Made by a program: the position numbers and the translations under genes. Positions 1-8,137 of a stretch of DNA of 64,000 nt are shown piece after piece. Position 1 is the stretch's first letter. The number at the start of each line of letters is the position of its first letter. This DNA is from CS4-C045 sp963844115 (GTDB lineage Bacteria; Planctomycetota; Planctomycetia; Pirellulales; UBA7805): NCBI GenBank assembly GCA_963844115.1, contig CAWJNN010000073.1, forward strand, positions 1-64,000, in the 5' to 3' direction. Under the pieces are notes generated by a model that saw nothing but the letters and a program-made list of their open reading frames with translations, had not been told where the DNA came from and did not search any database.

Positions 1-1
1 A

Positions 2-277
2 TGGGGCTTCAACGAGTGGATCAAGGCCCAGACCGGCCGGCCCAGCGGACGGGATTGGCAGACATGGTCAGCCGCCATGTACATCTACGCTGCCACTTGT
101 GTCCAGGAGCAGCGCACGCCATTCTTTGATGAGATCCGTATGGCCCCCGTGGGGTCGCCGGTGGCCAGCACAGCAAACCTGCGACACCCGACGAACCGGA
201 TGCCTGACCGTTACCGACAGCCGGGGCTGGTCACCGCCGGTTTCATCATGCCGCGTCAGGGGCCATCTTCCTTATAG
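2..277 (+). CDS. C-terminal fragment of a probable glycosidase (GH63/GH100-like)
   Basis: The reading frame is open from base 2 to the stop at 277, so this is the 3' end of a gene starting before the window. The segment NEWIKAQTGRPSGRDWQTWS followed by an alanine-rich helix resembles the last helix of (alpha/alpha)6-barrel glycosidases such as neutral invertase or glycogen-debranching enzymes, where an acidic strand, G-R-x-G and Q-T-W-S close the barrel. The last 45 residues (after FFDEIR) are proline-rich and look unlike the family, so the true end may lie near base 150 with a frame change, or this is a variable tail. The family call comes from motif resemblance only. Confidence 0.42.
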   Translation, partial: WGFNEWIKAQTGRPSGRDWQTWSAAMYIYAATCVQEQRTPFFDEIRMAPVGSPVASTANLRHPTNRMPDRYRQPGLVTAGFIMPRQGPSSL

Positions 278-1065
278 CCGATCGAGCAATTCCCGGACGG
301 GAGAGCCTTGGTCGAGCGCTCTCGGCGTGCGAGGCGCAAACCAGTGGACGGAGGAACGTGCTGCTCGATGGTGGCAAACTCTTGATCCGTCAGAGGCAGC
401 GTCGGCCACAGCTCAGGAACTCCCATCGACGTCCGTCAGTACTCGATCTCGTCAACGGAAGACCGATGCCTGAAGTGCAGCCTCCATTCGAGTTCATCAG
501 ACATCGTCGAAGATCGAGTCGAACTAAGAGATTGCTGGTTCCCGCCTAAGTCTCGCTCAATGTCGGGGGAGAATCAACCTGGTCCGATTCGATACGTCGT
601 TCACGCCCCCTGTTTGGCAAACGTGAGTTGCGAATCGCGAGTGTCCGAAGTAGTCGTTTGCGCGGCTGCGGTGGTGAGTCAAGCTGATTTGAGCGGGCGC
701 GAAGCAAGCCCAGGTATGCAGTCACGAGGCCACAATCACGATTTCGTTCGAGGATCGGTGACCGCAACGAAGCACCAAAACAGCGCCGGCCACGCACGCT
801 CAGGAGGGCGTGTCTGAGCGCGCAATCGATTGACCTCGAAGCTCCTTCGGTCCGACACACCTCCGCATCGAAAAACCCCATCGGCAACCCGGTTAGTGCT
901 CCCGACCAAGTCGGTTTGATCTTCTGCTACCCCCACCTTTGGCGGTGGGTTGCCCCATCTATTCGCGGCTTTTGTGAGTCGGCGTAACAAGGGACCGTTT
1001 TCGGCACCGTTCAATCGACCAAACTGTTGGCACAACGGTAGTATTCGATGGGTTGATTCGCGAAC
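278..1065. other. Intergenic stretch without a supported gene
   Basis: About 790 bases between the glycosidase end and the sulfotransferase stop. Short open frames occur on both strands (for example 560-817 plus and 546-887 minus), but they overlap each other, are rich in Arg/Ser and match no family I recognise. It may hold a decayed gene; I see no clear remnant. Confidence 0.5.
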
Positions 1066-1686
1066 CTAAGCTGCGACGCGTTGATAAAGCCGCTTGATTC
1101 GTCGAGCGACATTCAGGCCCCGATTTCGGCTGTCCGCGTTGTTCGTTACCGGATACGGTTCGTCCGGAATGGGTCGGTTTAGAAAACCGCAGAGTTCCGC
1201 CCAGCCGTCGCCACGATCGACATTGAATACCAGCAGGTCGCCCGACCTCTGTTTGAAGTACTCGTGTACATTCGCCAGATGCTGATCGTAGACATGACGC
1301 ATTCGCTGCTGGTCAAACCGTGCGCAGCCGAACACGAGAAACCTCATCTGTTGCCCGTAGTAGTTGACGTCATTCGAGAAGCGACGTTCAACGGAGGCTA
1401 GCCATTTGTCAACGTCGCGGACGGTCAGGATAAAACGGCTGCCGGGGCAGCGCTGATCCAATTGTGGATAGAGCATATTGATGGGGGTTTCGACCCACGC
1501 GTCAACATCGCGAAGACCTTCCAAATCGAAGTCCGCATTCAACAACTGGCGCAACAGTCCCTTCGGATTCGAGTAGATCCAGTGGTTACAGCGGTATCCC
1601 AGGCAGCGTAACGCCGCGACCAGACTGCCGGTTCCCGTCCTGGCGAGGCCAATACCGAATATCTTGTCGGCGTAGCGGTCGTTCAT
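1066..1686 (-). CDS. Sulfotransferase family protein
   Basis: 206 residues. The N-terminus has a phosphosulfate-binding loop of the form GLARTGTGSL (residues about 13-22), followed by A-L-x-x-L-G-Y, as in the compact Sulfotransfer_4-type family. A second conserved stretch, FILTVRDVDKWLAS (about residues 85-98), fits the 3'-phosphate-binding motif of PAPS-dependent sulfotransferases. No signal peptide is visible, so a cytoplasmic enzyme using PAPS is expected. It is the last gene of the minus-strand polysaccharide locus, 21 bases after the flippase, which suggests sulfation of the exported glycan or its precursor. The acceptor cannot be read from sequence. The ATG at 1686 is the only good start. 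Confidence 0.72.
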   Translation of the reverse strand: MNDRYADKIFGIGLARTGTGSLVAALRCLGYRCNHWIYSNPKGLLRQLLNADFDLEGLRDVDAWVETPINMLYPQLDQRCPGSRFILTVRDVDKWLASVERRFSNDVNYYGQQMRFLVFGCARFDQQRMRHVYDQHLANVHEYFKQRSGDLLVFNVDRGDGWAELCGFLNRPIPDEPYPVTNNADSRNRGLNVARRIKRLYQRVAA

Positions 1687-1707
1687 CGTATCCCCTTCGA
1701 ATTCGCT

Positions 1708-3186
1708 CTAACGCGTCGCCCATCGGCGAGGTTGAAACCTGCGTACCAAACCGCGCAGATAATTATCGCGGCGTACCAAGGTGACCAAGTGGACGGCCAA
1801 GATGATGGCCGCTGCCGCTAGTAAGACGCTGCTGGAATCCGAAAGCAACTGAACGATCCAGATTGCAGCAACCGCCGGCAGCGCTACGAGCAGGTTGCTG
1901 GCGACATGATGCCGGATCGCAGCCCTGGTGACGCCGGCTTCGATCAGTATCTTCCAACCAAAGGCGCCGTAAGCGACGATGCCACTGACCGCAAACAGCC
2001 CGAGGGCAATCGGGACGCTATGAAAGAAGTAACTGCCTACTCCCAGGGCCAGGATTCGCGTAAAAAATATCAACGCGTTGAATCGCAGGGTCGTTTCCTG
2101 CCGTTCCATGACGCTGAAGATCTGGCCCATGGGCGATGCGGTAAACCAAAAGAAAACCCAAACCGCAAGTATCTGGGCGTAAACACCGGCCGTTATCCAC
2201 TCGTGTCCGAAACAGAATTCGAACAATTGAGGACCCGTTAACGTGACCAGTAGCAGCGGTACCAGGCTGGTTGCGACTAATCGCCCGTACACGGATTCGA
2301 CGATGCGCGCCAGTTGTTGTGGGTCGCGGGCAACGATCGAGGCACGTTGATAAAACACCTGCGAAAGTGACGAACCCAGCAGATTGAGCGGGACTCGCAA
2401 CACCATGTCGCCGAGTGCGTAATAACCGGCGACTTCTTTCGAAAAGAATAGGGCGAGCAACAGGATTGGCAGCTGCCATGAGGCGTAATTCAAAAGCCCG
2501 GCCGCGGTATTTAAGTAAAAGAATTTGCGGTGACGGACGACGCCGTTCACGATGTTGCGTACGGACATCCCGCGCCACAAGGGCCGCCAATCGGAATAAA
2601 GCGTCCGCACGATCAGAACGCCTGTCGCGATACACTGGGCGATTACGCGGGGCACGATCAAGCCCAGCGACGTCGTAAACCCGGCAATTCCACCAGCAAC
2701 CTGCATTCCGGCGCAGCTGGACAGATTCAAGACGCGTGTCAGAGAAAGGCACGCATAACGCCGCTTGCGCGAGTTCCAATAGTTCAATGCCAACCCAACG
2801 CCCGCGCTGGTGACCGCCAACGGAACCAGATATAGCACGTTCGTGTCGGCCGGAAGCAAACTGGACATCAACGGCTTCAACAACAGAACGACCGGCAACG
2901 AGATGGTGCCGACGAGGCAGGCAAAGATAACGCTCGCCCCCACCAAACCTGCCGCCTCCTCCTCGCTTTCCGGCAACATGATCGCCAGCTCGTACCGCAG
3001 ACAGGCGACCACGGTGAAGATACCGCTGATCGCTGCGAAAATCGCCAGTTCGCCGAATGCCGCGGGCGAAAAGATCCGAACGATAATCGGCGTGGCGGCG
3101 AAGGCGACAAGCTGGCCCAATGTCGTTCCCGACAGCAGCTTGAGCACATCGGCCCCGAATCCCTGGTTCGGCCTCTTTTCTTCCAT
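1708..3186 (-). CDS. Oligosaccharide flippase (Wzx-like, MOP superfamily)
   Basis: 492 residues with about twelve hydrophobic segments spread along the whole length and few charged loops, the pattern of Polysacc_synt/MatE-type flippases. The N-terminus (LLSGTTLGQLVAFAATPIIV, then R-x-F-S-P-x-x-F-G) matches the family's first two helices. It would flip undecaprenyl-linked repeat units across the inner membrane. It lies 27 bases downstream of the deacetylase and 21 bases upstream of the sulfotransferase in the same operon. The ATG at 3186 has only a weak GAGAA upstream. Confidence 0.85.
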   Translation of the reverse strand: MEEKRPNQGFGADVLKLLSGTTLGQLVAFAATPIIVRIFSPAAFGELAIFAAISGIFTVVACLRYELAIMLPESEEEAAGLVGASVIFACLVGTISLPVVLLLKPLMSSLLPADTNVLYLVPLAVTSAGVGLALNYWNSRKRRYACLSLTRVLNLSSCAGMQVAGGIAGFTTSLGLIVPRVIAQCIATGVLIVRTLYSDWRPLWRGMSVRNIVNGVVRHRKFFYLNTAAGLLNYASWQLPILLLALFFSKEVAGYYALGDMVLRVPLNLLGSSLSQVFYQRASIVARDPQQLARIVESVYGRLVATSLVPLLLVTLTGPQLFEFCFGHEWITAGVYAQILAVWVFFWFTASPMGQIFSVMERQETTLRFNALIFFTRILALGVGSYFFHSVPIALGLFAVSGIVAYGAFGWKILIEAGVTRAAIRHHVASNLLVALPAVAAIWIVQLLSDSSSVLLAAAAIILAVHLVTLVRRDNYLRGLVRRFQPRRWATR

Positions 3187-3213
3187 GAACGATTCTCGCC
3201 GATTGATTGAAGG

Positions 3214-4584
3214 CTATGCCGCTTTTGCGGGCCGCGAACCGGTTTGCAGTTCCGCCAAATGCGGCACAAAATCGCAGTACATCTGGCCCCACGGCTGCCA
3301 CGAGCCATGAAAACAGGTGTTGTGCCACAAGAGACTAAAGGTCCCCTCAACCTGACGACAATATTCCGCCAGCTGGATGATCCTTGCCCCCCCCTGCTCT
3401 GGCGAGTAGCCACGATACTTTTTCAGCGTGGCGTCCATCGCGATCAGTGGAATCTCGACCAGGTCCATCTCGCGTTGTGAGGAAGCGTCAAAGGGCCGGA
3501 AAGGATGACTCGTGCCGCACCGAAACCCTTCCGCGTCCGCATAACCAGCGGTGGCGTCGTGCGTTAGTCCCGCAGCCTGGCAGACTTGCCACGTACCAGG
3601 TACGGCGAACCGCAGAAAATGCTGACGCGAGCCGAATCGTTTATTGCCGATCGCGGCTTCCGCCCGGTTCTTCTCGTCAAAAAACCGTTCGCGATTCTGA
3701 TGCGTAAAATAGCCGGGATGAAATCCTATTTCGTGCCCTGCCTTGTCCAGCATTTTCCAGACATCCTGGAGGGCGTCGACCGTGGGATCATAACCGTCGT
3801 CAAAGCGACTACGTACTGCCGACATAATGTAGAAGACGCTGCGTAACCCGTTTTGCTGGGACGTCTGGGCCAGCGTGTGTATTCCCTGGAGGAACGGGTC
3901 TTGGCGGTTTATCCGCTGTCGGAACCGTTGGTACGCCGCGCTGATATCGTGCCGCTTGGCGACATCTCCAATCGCATGACGCACAAAGCCGAGCCGCGAG
4001 GCCAGCGGCACATCGACATCATGCGTCAGACGAACCTTGAATTTCGCAGGCCGCACAGGGACCGCTGGAAATTGGGCCTGCACCCAGCGACGCAGAATCA
4101 ACGCGTATTCGTCGACAATCGGTCGATCCAGGAATCGTTGCCGGTACGCAACGCTGGCGGCACCGGGAAACCGGCCGTGACCATCGCTGCGCGGCACGAC
4201 GACCTCTTCCCACCGCGACAACATGAAGAATGCCGCGGCGATGATGTCGACATTCATGACAATCGCACCCGCTTGCTGCTCGGCAAACGGGGGCCGCGAG
4301 ACCTGGTCGTTCCTGCCCCAGAACAGCACGGGCACCGGGTGGTCGATCGGTGCCGACGTTCCCCGCGGGACCACGTCCTCGGGGCTGAGCCGATCAAGAC
4401 TGTCATCGGCCGCGCTGACCAGCCTCGCGAACGAATCGGCCACCGCCGGTCGGACGAATACGGTCGGCCGAGCCCAGGGTCCGACGCGGGGTTGTCCATA
4501 GATGATGTCGATGTCCGAACACGACAATCCGGCAATTCGATGTAGTTGTTCGATACTATAGTCGACCGCTGCCGGTGATAACAT
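3214..4584 (-). CDS. Polysaccharide deacetylase family protein
   Basis: 456 residues. The first 170 or so fit the domain that precedes NodB-type deacetylases in surface-polysaccharide loci (DUF7033-like: IYGQP, then a W-E-E motif after a run of hydrophobic residues). The catalytic half starts with a metal-binding THDVD at residues 187-191. It continues with a His-rich second motif HPGYFTH near residue 290 (the two metal-ligand histidines) and a late LLWHNTCFHGSW motif. Together these support a metal-dependent carbohydrate de-N-acetylase of the CE4 type acting on the locus glycan or its precursor. No signal peptide is evident. The gene is in the minus-strand EPS operon between the epimerase and the flippase. 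Confidence 0.8.
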   Translation of the reverse strand: MLSPAAVDYSIEQLHRIAGLSCSDIDIIYGQPRVGPWARPTVFVRPAVADSFARLVSAADDSLDRLSPEDVVPRGTSAPIDHPVPVLFWGRNDQVSRPPFAEQQAGAIVMNVDIIAAAFFMLSRWEEVVVPRSDGHGRFPGAASVAYRQRFLDRPIVDEYALILRRWVQAQFPAVPVRPAKFKVRLTHDVDVPLASRLGFVRHAIGDVAKRHDISAAYQRFRQRINRQDPFLQGIHTLAQTSQQNGLRSVFYIMSAVRSRFDDGYDPTVDALQDVWKMLDKAGHEIGFHPGYFTHQNRERFFDEKNRAEAAIGNKRFGSRQHFLRFAVPGTWQVCQAAGLTHDATAGYADAEGFRCGTSHPFRPFDASSQREMDLVEIPLIAMDATLKKYRGYSPEQGGARIIQLAEYCRQVEGTFSLLWHNTCFHGSWQPWGQMYCDFVPHLAELQTGSRPAKAA

Positions 4585-4611
4585 TTGCTATGCCGCCTTG
4601 CTGGAATCTTC

Positions 4612-4674
4612 AGTTACTGTGTCTGTTATGCTGTCTGTTCTGTTATGCTGCCTGTTATGCTGCCTGTTTCACTG
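4612..4674. repeat. 12-bp tandem repeat spanning the 3' end of the epimerase gene
   Basis: Degenerate direct copies of TGTTATGCTGCC/TGTCTG run across the last codons and the stop of the epimerase gene. They create the repetitive C-terminus GSITGSIT. The unit length is a multiple of three, so expansion keeps the frame. Confidence 0.7.
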
Positions 4675-5753
4675 AGAAGCTGTTCAATCAGTCTTGCCGT
4701 CTGCTTCGACGCATTTCCGCCGCCATAGAATTTCTCAGCACCGGTAAGGTCGTGCGAACCATCCAGGTAGTCGTTCGCCGCTTGCAGTATTCTCTCTCGC
4801 GAAGCTCCTGCCAGACGATTTGCGCCGCAGTCGACGGTTTCGACCCATTCCGTTTCGTCGCGCATCGTGACACAGGGCACTTCAAAGAAAAACGCTTCTT
4901 TCTGGACACCACCTGAATCGGTCAGAATCAGCGCCGCGTTGCGTTCTAATTCCACCATTTCCAGATAGGTCGCCGGCTCGATCAACTTCAACCCTGCGTG
5001 GAACGTACCGGCGCGCGCGACAATTCTTGACTTGGTCCGCGGGTGAACTGGCCAGACAACGGGCAGCCGTTCGGCGAGCTGACTGGCGGCCTCCAGGATC
5101 TGGTTTAGACGGACGGCGTCGTCCGTGTTCTCGGCGCGGTGACACGTCATCAGCACGTACTGGCCGGTCTGCAAGTTGTATTGTGCGAGTGGATCAACGC
5201 GCGTGGCGGCGCTCTGGGCGAAATGGAGTGCGGCGTCGTACATCACGTCGCCCACGAGGTGAACACCCTGCGTGACACCTTCGGTGGCAAGGTTGGCAAC
5301 CGCGCTTTCTGTTGGACATAACAACAGGCGGGAGACATGGTCGGTTAGCACGCGATTGACCTCTTCCGGCATCACGCGATTGAAACTTCGCAATCCTGCT
5401 TCGACGTGCACGACGGGAATGTTTAATTTGGCGGCGGCCAACGCACCGGCCAGTGTAGAATTGGTGTCGCCATAAACCAGCACGGCATCGGGAGGGTCCT
5501 CCAGCATCAGCGCTTCCAGGTCGGCCAACATTCGGCCGGTCTGTTGGCCGTGCGGACCGGAACCCACGCCAAGGTTCCGCGCCGGCTGCGGAATTCCCAG
5601 CTCATCAAAAAAGACTTCCGACATCCGCTGGTCGTAATGCTGTCCGGTATGCACAATCACTTCGCGCACCTGGGACGTTTGCGAGAGAGCTCGGCTCACA
5701 ATGGCAGCTTTAATGAATTGCGGGCGCGCTCCGATGACGGTCAATAGCTGCAT
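4626..5753 (-). CDS. Non-hydrolysing UDP-N-acetylglucosamine 2-epimerase family (WbpI/WecB-like)
   Basis: About 375 residues from the ATG at 5753 (an in-frame TTG at 5780 would add nine). It opens with TVIGARPQFIKAA and contains HTGQHYD, VYGDTNSTLAGALAA, HVEAGLRSF, MPEEVNR and TDSGGVQKEA, all standard for this GT-B-fold epimerase family (active-site Asp, Glu and His in these motifs). Sitting next to WbpB- and WbpE-like genes, it may be the WbpI/WlbD subtype that epimerises UDP-2,3-diacetamido-glucuronate, but WecB (UDP-GlcNAc to UDP-ManNAc) cannot be excluded. The aminotransferase stop lies only 28 bases upstream. The C-terminus ends in repeat-encoded residues. Confidence 0.88.
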   Translation of the reverse strand: MQLLTVIGARPQFIKAAIVSRALSQTSQVREVIVHTGQHYDQRMSEVFFDELGIPQPARNLGVGSGPHGQQTGRMLADLEALMLEDPPDAVLVYGDTNSTLAGALAAAKLNIPVVHVEAGLRSFNRVMPEEVNRVLTDHVSRLLLCPTESAVANLATEGVTQGVHLVGDVMYDAALHFAQSAATRVDPLAQYNLQTGQYVLMTCHRAENTDDAVRLNQILEAASQLAERLPVVWPVHPRTKSRIVARAGTFHAGLKLIEPATYLEMVELERNAALILTDSGGVQKEAFFFEVPCVTMRDETEWVETVDCGANRLAGASRERILQAANDYLDGSHDLTGAEKFYGGGNASKQTARLIEQLLSETGSITGSITEQTA

Positions 5754-5780
5754 GTTCTGATCCTGTCTTTTCTCAGCCAA

Positions 5781-6944
5781 TCAAGCGGTCTTGTTCAAGA
5801 AGCCTTCATTCATATTCTGCGTCAGGGCCAACAGCACACTTTCCTGCAGCTCGCCCAAGAGTTCCGGATAGATGGGCAGGCTAAGACATTTCCTGGCGGC
5901 GTCCTCCGCAACTGGAAAGTCACCGGGGGCGTAATTCAGTTCCGCGTGCACTTTTTGAAGATGGAGTGGCTGCGGGTAATAGACGGCACTGCGAACGCCC
6001 GCTTGTCGCAAATTCGCCGAGATGGCGTCGCGATCGTTCGACCGGATGGTGTACTGATGATAAACGGCGCGCAGCAAGCGATTGCTCGCCGTTGGGAACA
6101 CCTCTGGGCCAGCAGCCCCCAGTTCCGCTGGACAGTCGATCGCGGGCTGATCCGCGAGGCGAGCGTTGTAGTGGTACGCACATTGACGGCGACGCTGGTT
6201 CCAGTCGTCCAGATGGGGAAGTTTCACACGCAGAATCGCCGCCTGCAGTTCGTCCAAGCGGCTGTTCAGGCCAAGTTCGTCGTGGTGGTATTTGATACGA
6301 CCACCGTGCCGTCGCAACATTTCGACGCGTTGAAAAATATCCTCGCGATTGGTTACGACCATCCCCCCGTCGCCGATGCAACCAAGGTTCTTGCTGGGAA
6401 AAAAGCTGAAACAGCCTGCGTCGCCAAACGTGCCCACCTGACGATCACGATACGTTGCCCCAAGGGCTTGCGCACAATCTTCCACAACGAACAGGCCATG
6501 CCTTTGAGCGATATCCATGATCGCGTCCATCTCGCACGGCTGACCATAGAGATGAACGGGCAAGATCGCTTGTGTCCGTGATGTGATCGCCTGTTCGATC
6601 CGCGCCGGATCGATGTTCAGCGTGTGCGGATCGATATCGACAAAAACCGGTTTGGCGCCCACCAGACCAATGGCTTCCGTCGTGGCAATGAACGTGAATG
6701 GCGAGGTGATGACTTCGTCGCCGGGGCCGATCCGCAGTGCGCGTAACGCCAGGTGCAAGGCGTCCGTACCATTTCCCACGCCGACGGCGTACCGGCATCG
6801 GCAGTAGTCGGAGATTTCCCGCTCGAAGGCCCGGACTTGCGGCCCCAGGATGTACTGACCGTTGGCAACGACGTCCTGCACGGCTTGATCGATTTCTTGC
6901 TTGAGTAAAGCATGCTGTGTCGAGACATCGCAAAGCGGAATCAT
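5781..6944 (-). CDS. DegT/DnrJ/EryC1/StrS aminotransferase (WbpE-like)
   Basis: 387 residues from the ATG at 6944, chosen because it gives the family N-terminus MIPLCDVSTQH and has an AAGGA-type ribosome site just upstream. The longer open frame to 7073 adds unrelated residues. PLP-enzyme landmarks are GNGTDALHLALRAL, VHLYGQPCEM, EDCAQALGA and the Schiff-base lysine in FFPSKNLGCIGDGG. With the neighbouring 3-dehydrogenase it is likely to aminate UDP-3-keto-GlcNAcA at C3, glutamate being the usual donor. It forms one operon with the genes on both sides. The exact sugar substrate is inferred from context. Confidence 0.86.
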   Translation of the reverse strand: MIPLCDVSTQHALLKQEIDQAVQDVVANGQYILGPQVRAFEREISDYCRCRYAVGVGNGTDALHLALRALRIGPGDEVITSPFTFIATTEAIGLVGAKPVFVDIDPHTLNIDPARIEQAITSRTQAILPVHLYGQPCEMDAIMDIAQRHGLFVVEDCAQALGATYRDRQVGTFGDAGCFSFFPSKNLGCIGDGGMVVTNREDIFQRVEMLRRHGGRIKYHHDELGLNSRLDELQAAILRVKLPHLDDWNQRRRQCAYHYNARLADQPAIDCPAELGAAGPEVFPTASNRLLRAVYHQYTIRSNDRDAISANLRQAGVRSAVYYPQPLHLQKVHAELNYAPGDFPVAEDAARKCLSLPIYPELLGELQESVLLALTQNMNEGFLNKTA

Positions 6945-7103
6945 CCTGTTGTCCTTCTTGATGGCTCGAAGGAATCGTGGCCAGGTCGCGTTACAGCGCG
7001 CTCCATGTAAAAGCAGCCGCCCACACGCGTTAAAGAGGGGTGGGGGTGGGGCCGGTAGAATAGATGACGTCATCCCAGCACGGCAATACGAATCCGTCGG
7101 CGT

Positions 7104-8087
7104 TCAGGCGGCCGCGCACAGTTTGACATCCGGCTCCAGAGACGTGGTGGCCAGGTACGGATGCGCTTGTCGTGGTACGGAATTGGAGACTTCGCAAGCA
7201 TTGATACCATGCACCAACTCGATGGCCGGTCGCGCTGCTTCGATACCCGTCCCGCGTCCACCCAGGACTTCTTCGTAGACCCGCGTGTGCAGATCCGTGA
7301 AGCCGGTCGAGAACTCGATTTCCTGCCCGTCCAGCGTCAATGAACGATGGGCGTATTGGTCGGCGGCGCGGGACGCGTCCGGCAGATCGTTCGCATCGGT
7401 CGATAGGAACCATCGCACACGCGCCTTATCCATTTCTAATGAGCCGGCCATCTTGGACGAACTGTTCAGGTGCAAGACGCTTTGTTGTACTTCGCCGAAT
7501 AACCAGATCAGCAGGTCGAAAAAGTGAATTCCAATATTCATCGAAAGCCCGCCCGATTTCTCCCGCGATCCCTTCCACGAGACGTCATACCAGCGCCCGC
7601 GTCGAGTCACATACGTCAGGCATACATCCAGCGGTTTTTGAATGGTCTGTTGGTCCAGTTGTTGTTTGAGCGCCACCAGCGACGGCAACAGCCGTAACTG
7701 TAAGACGCTATAAACACGACAACCCGATTCGCCTTCCAGATCCTGCAGGGCGTCCAGATTCCAGGGACTGATTACCATGGGCTTTTCGCAAATGGCGTGG
7801 GCCTTCACGCGCAAGGCGAGCCGAGCATGCGCATCGTGCAGGTAGTTGGGCGAGCAGATGCTGACATAGTGAACCCGACATTGGTCCTCACCGCGACGCT
7901 GCTTCTCCAGGTAGCGATCAAACCGTTCGATCTCGGTAAAGAACCTTGCCTCGGGAAAGTAGGTGTCCATGCCGCCGACACAATCATGGGGATCGACTGC
8001 CGCGACCAAGGTGTTTCCCGTGTCGCGAATCGCCTGCATATGCCGTGGAGCGATAAATCCTGCCGCCCCGATCAACCCAAAGTTCAT
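7104..8087 (-). CDS. Gfo/Idh/MocA oxidoreductase, WbpB/WlbA-like UDP-GlcNAcA 3-dehydrogenase
   Basis: 327 residues starting at the ATG at 8087, which has AGGAG seven bases upstream. The N-terminus (NFGLIGAAGFIAPRHMQAI, then DTGNTLVAAVDP and DSYFPEA-like DTYFPEARFFTE) matches the WbpB/WlbA subgroup closely: a Rossmann NAD-binding fold with the P-R-H-M insertion. CEKPMV carries the family lysine, and MNIGIHFFD matches the G-x-H-x-x-D motif of the catalytic domain. It would oxidise C3 of UDP-N-acetylglucosaminuronate, feeding the aminotransferase 159 bases downstream. No WbpA (UDP-GlcNAc 6-dehydrogenase) or WbpD (N-acetyltransferase) is visible in the window. Confidence 0.84.
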   Translation of the reverse strand: MNFGLIGAAGFIAPRHMQAIRDTGNTLVAAVDPHDCVGGMDTYFPEARFFTEIERFDRYLEKQRRGEDQCRVHYVSICSPNYLHDAHARLALRVKAHAICEKPMVISPWNLDALQDLEGESGCRVYSVLQLRLLPSLVALKQQLDQQTIQKPLDVCLTYVTRRGRWYDVSWKGSREKSGGLSMNIGIHFFDLLIWLFGEVQQSVLHLNSSSKMAGSLEMDKARVRWFLSTDANDLPDASRAADQYAHRSLTLDGQEIEFSTGFTDLHTRVYEEVLGGRGTGIEAARPAIELVHGINACEVSNSVPRQAHPYLATTSLEPDVKLCAAA

Positions 8088-8137
8088 GTTAATCTCCTGT
8101 CGGCAGTCCACTCATAGATAACATCCCGCGGACCGTA

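Noticed and set aside
2018..3328. 436-codon minus-strand frame overlapping the flippase gene
   Set aside because: Same strand, different frame from the flippase; Arg/Gly-rich with no helices, whereas the flippase frame is a clear membrane protein.
3853..4545. 230-codon plus-strand frame
   Set aside because: Antisense to the polysaccharide deacetylase with conserved catalytic motifs; Arg-rich shadow.
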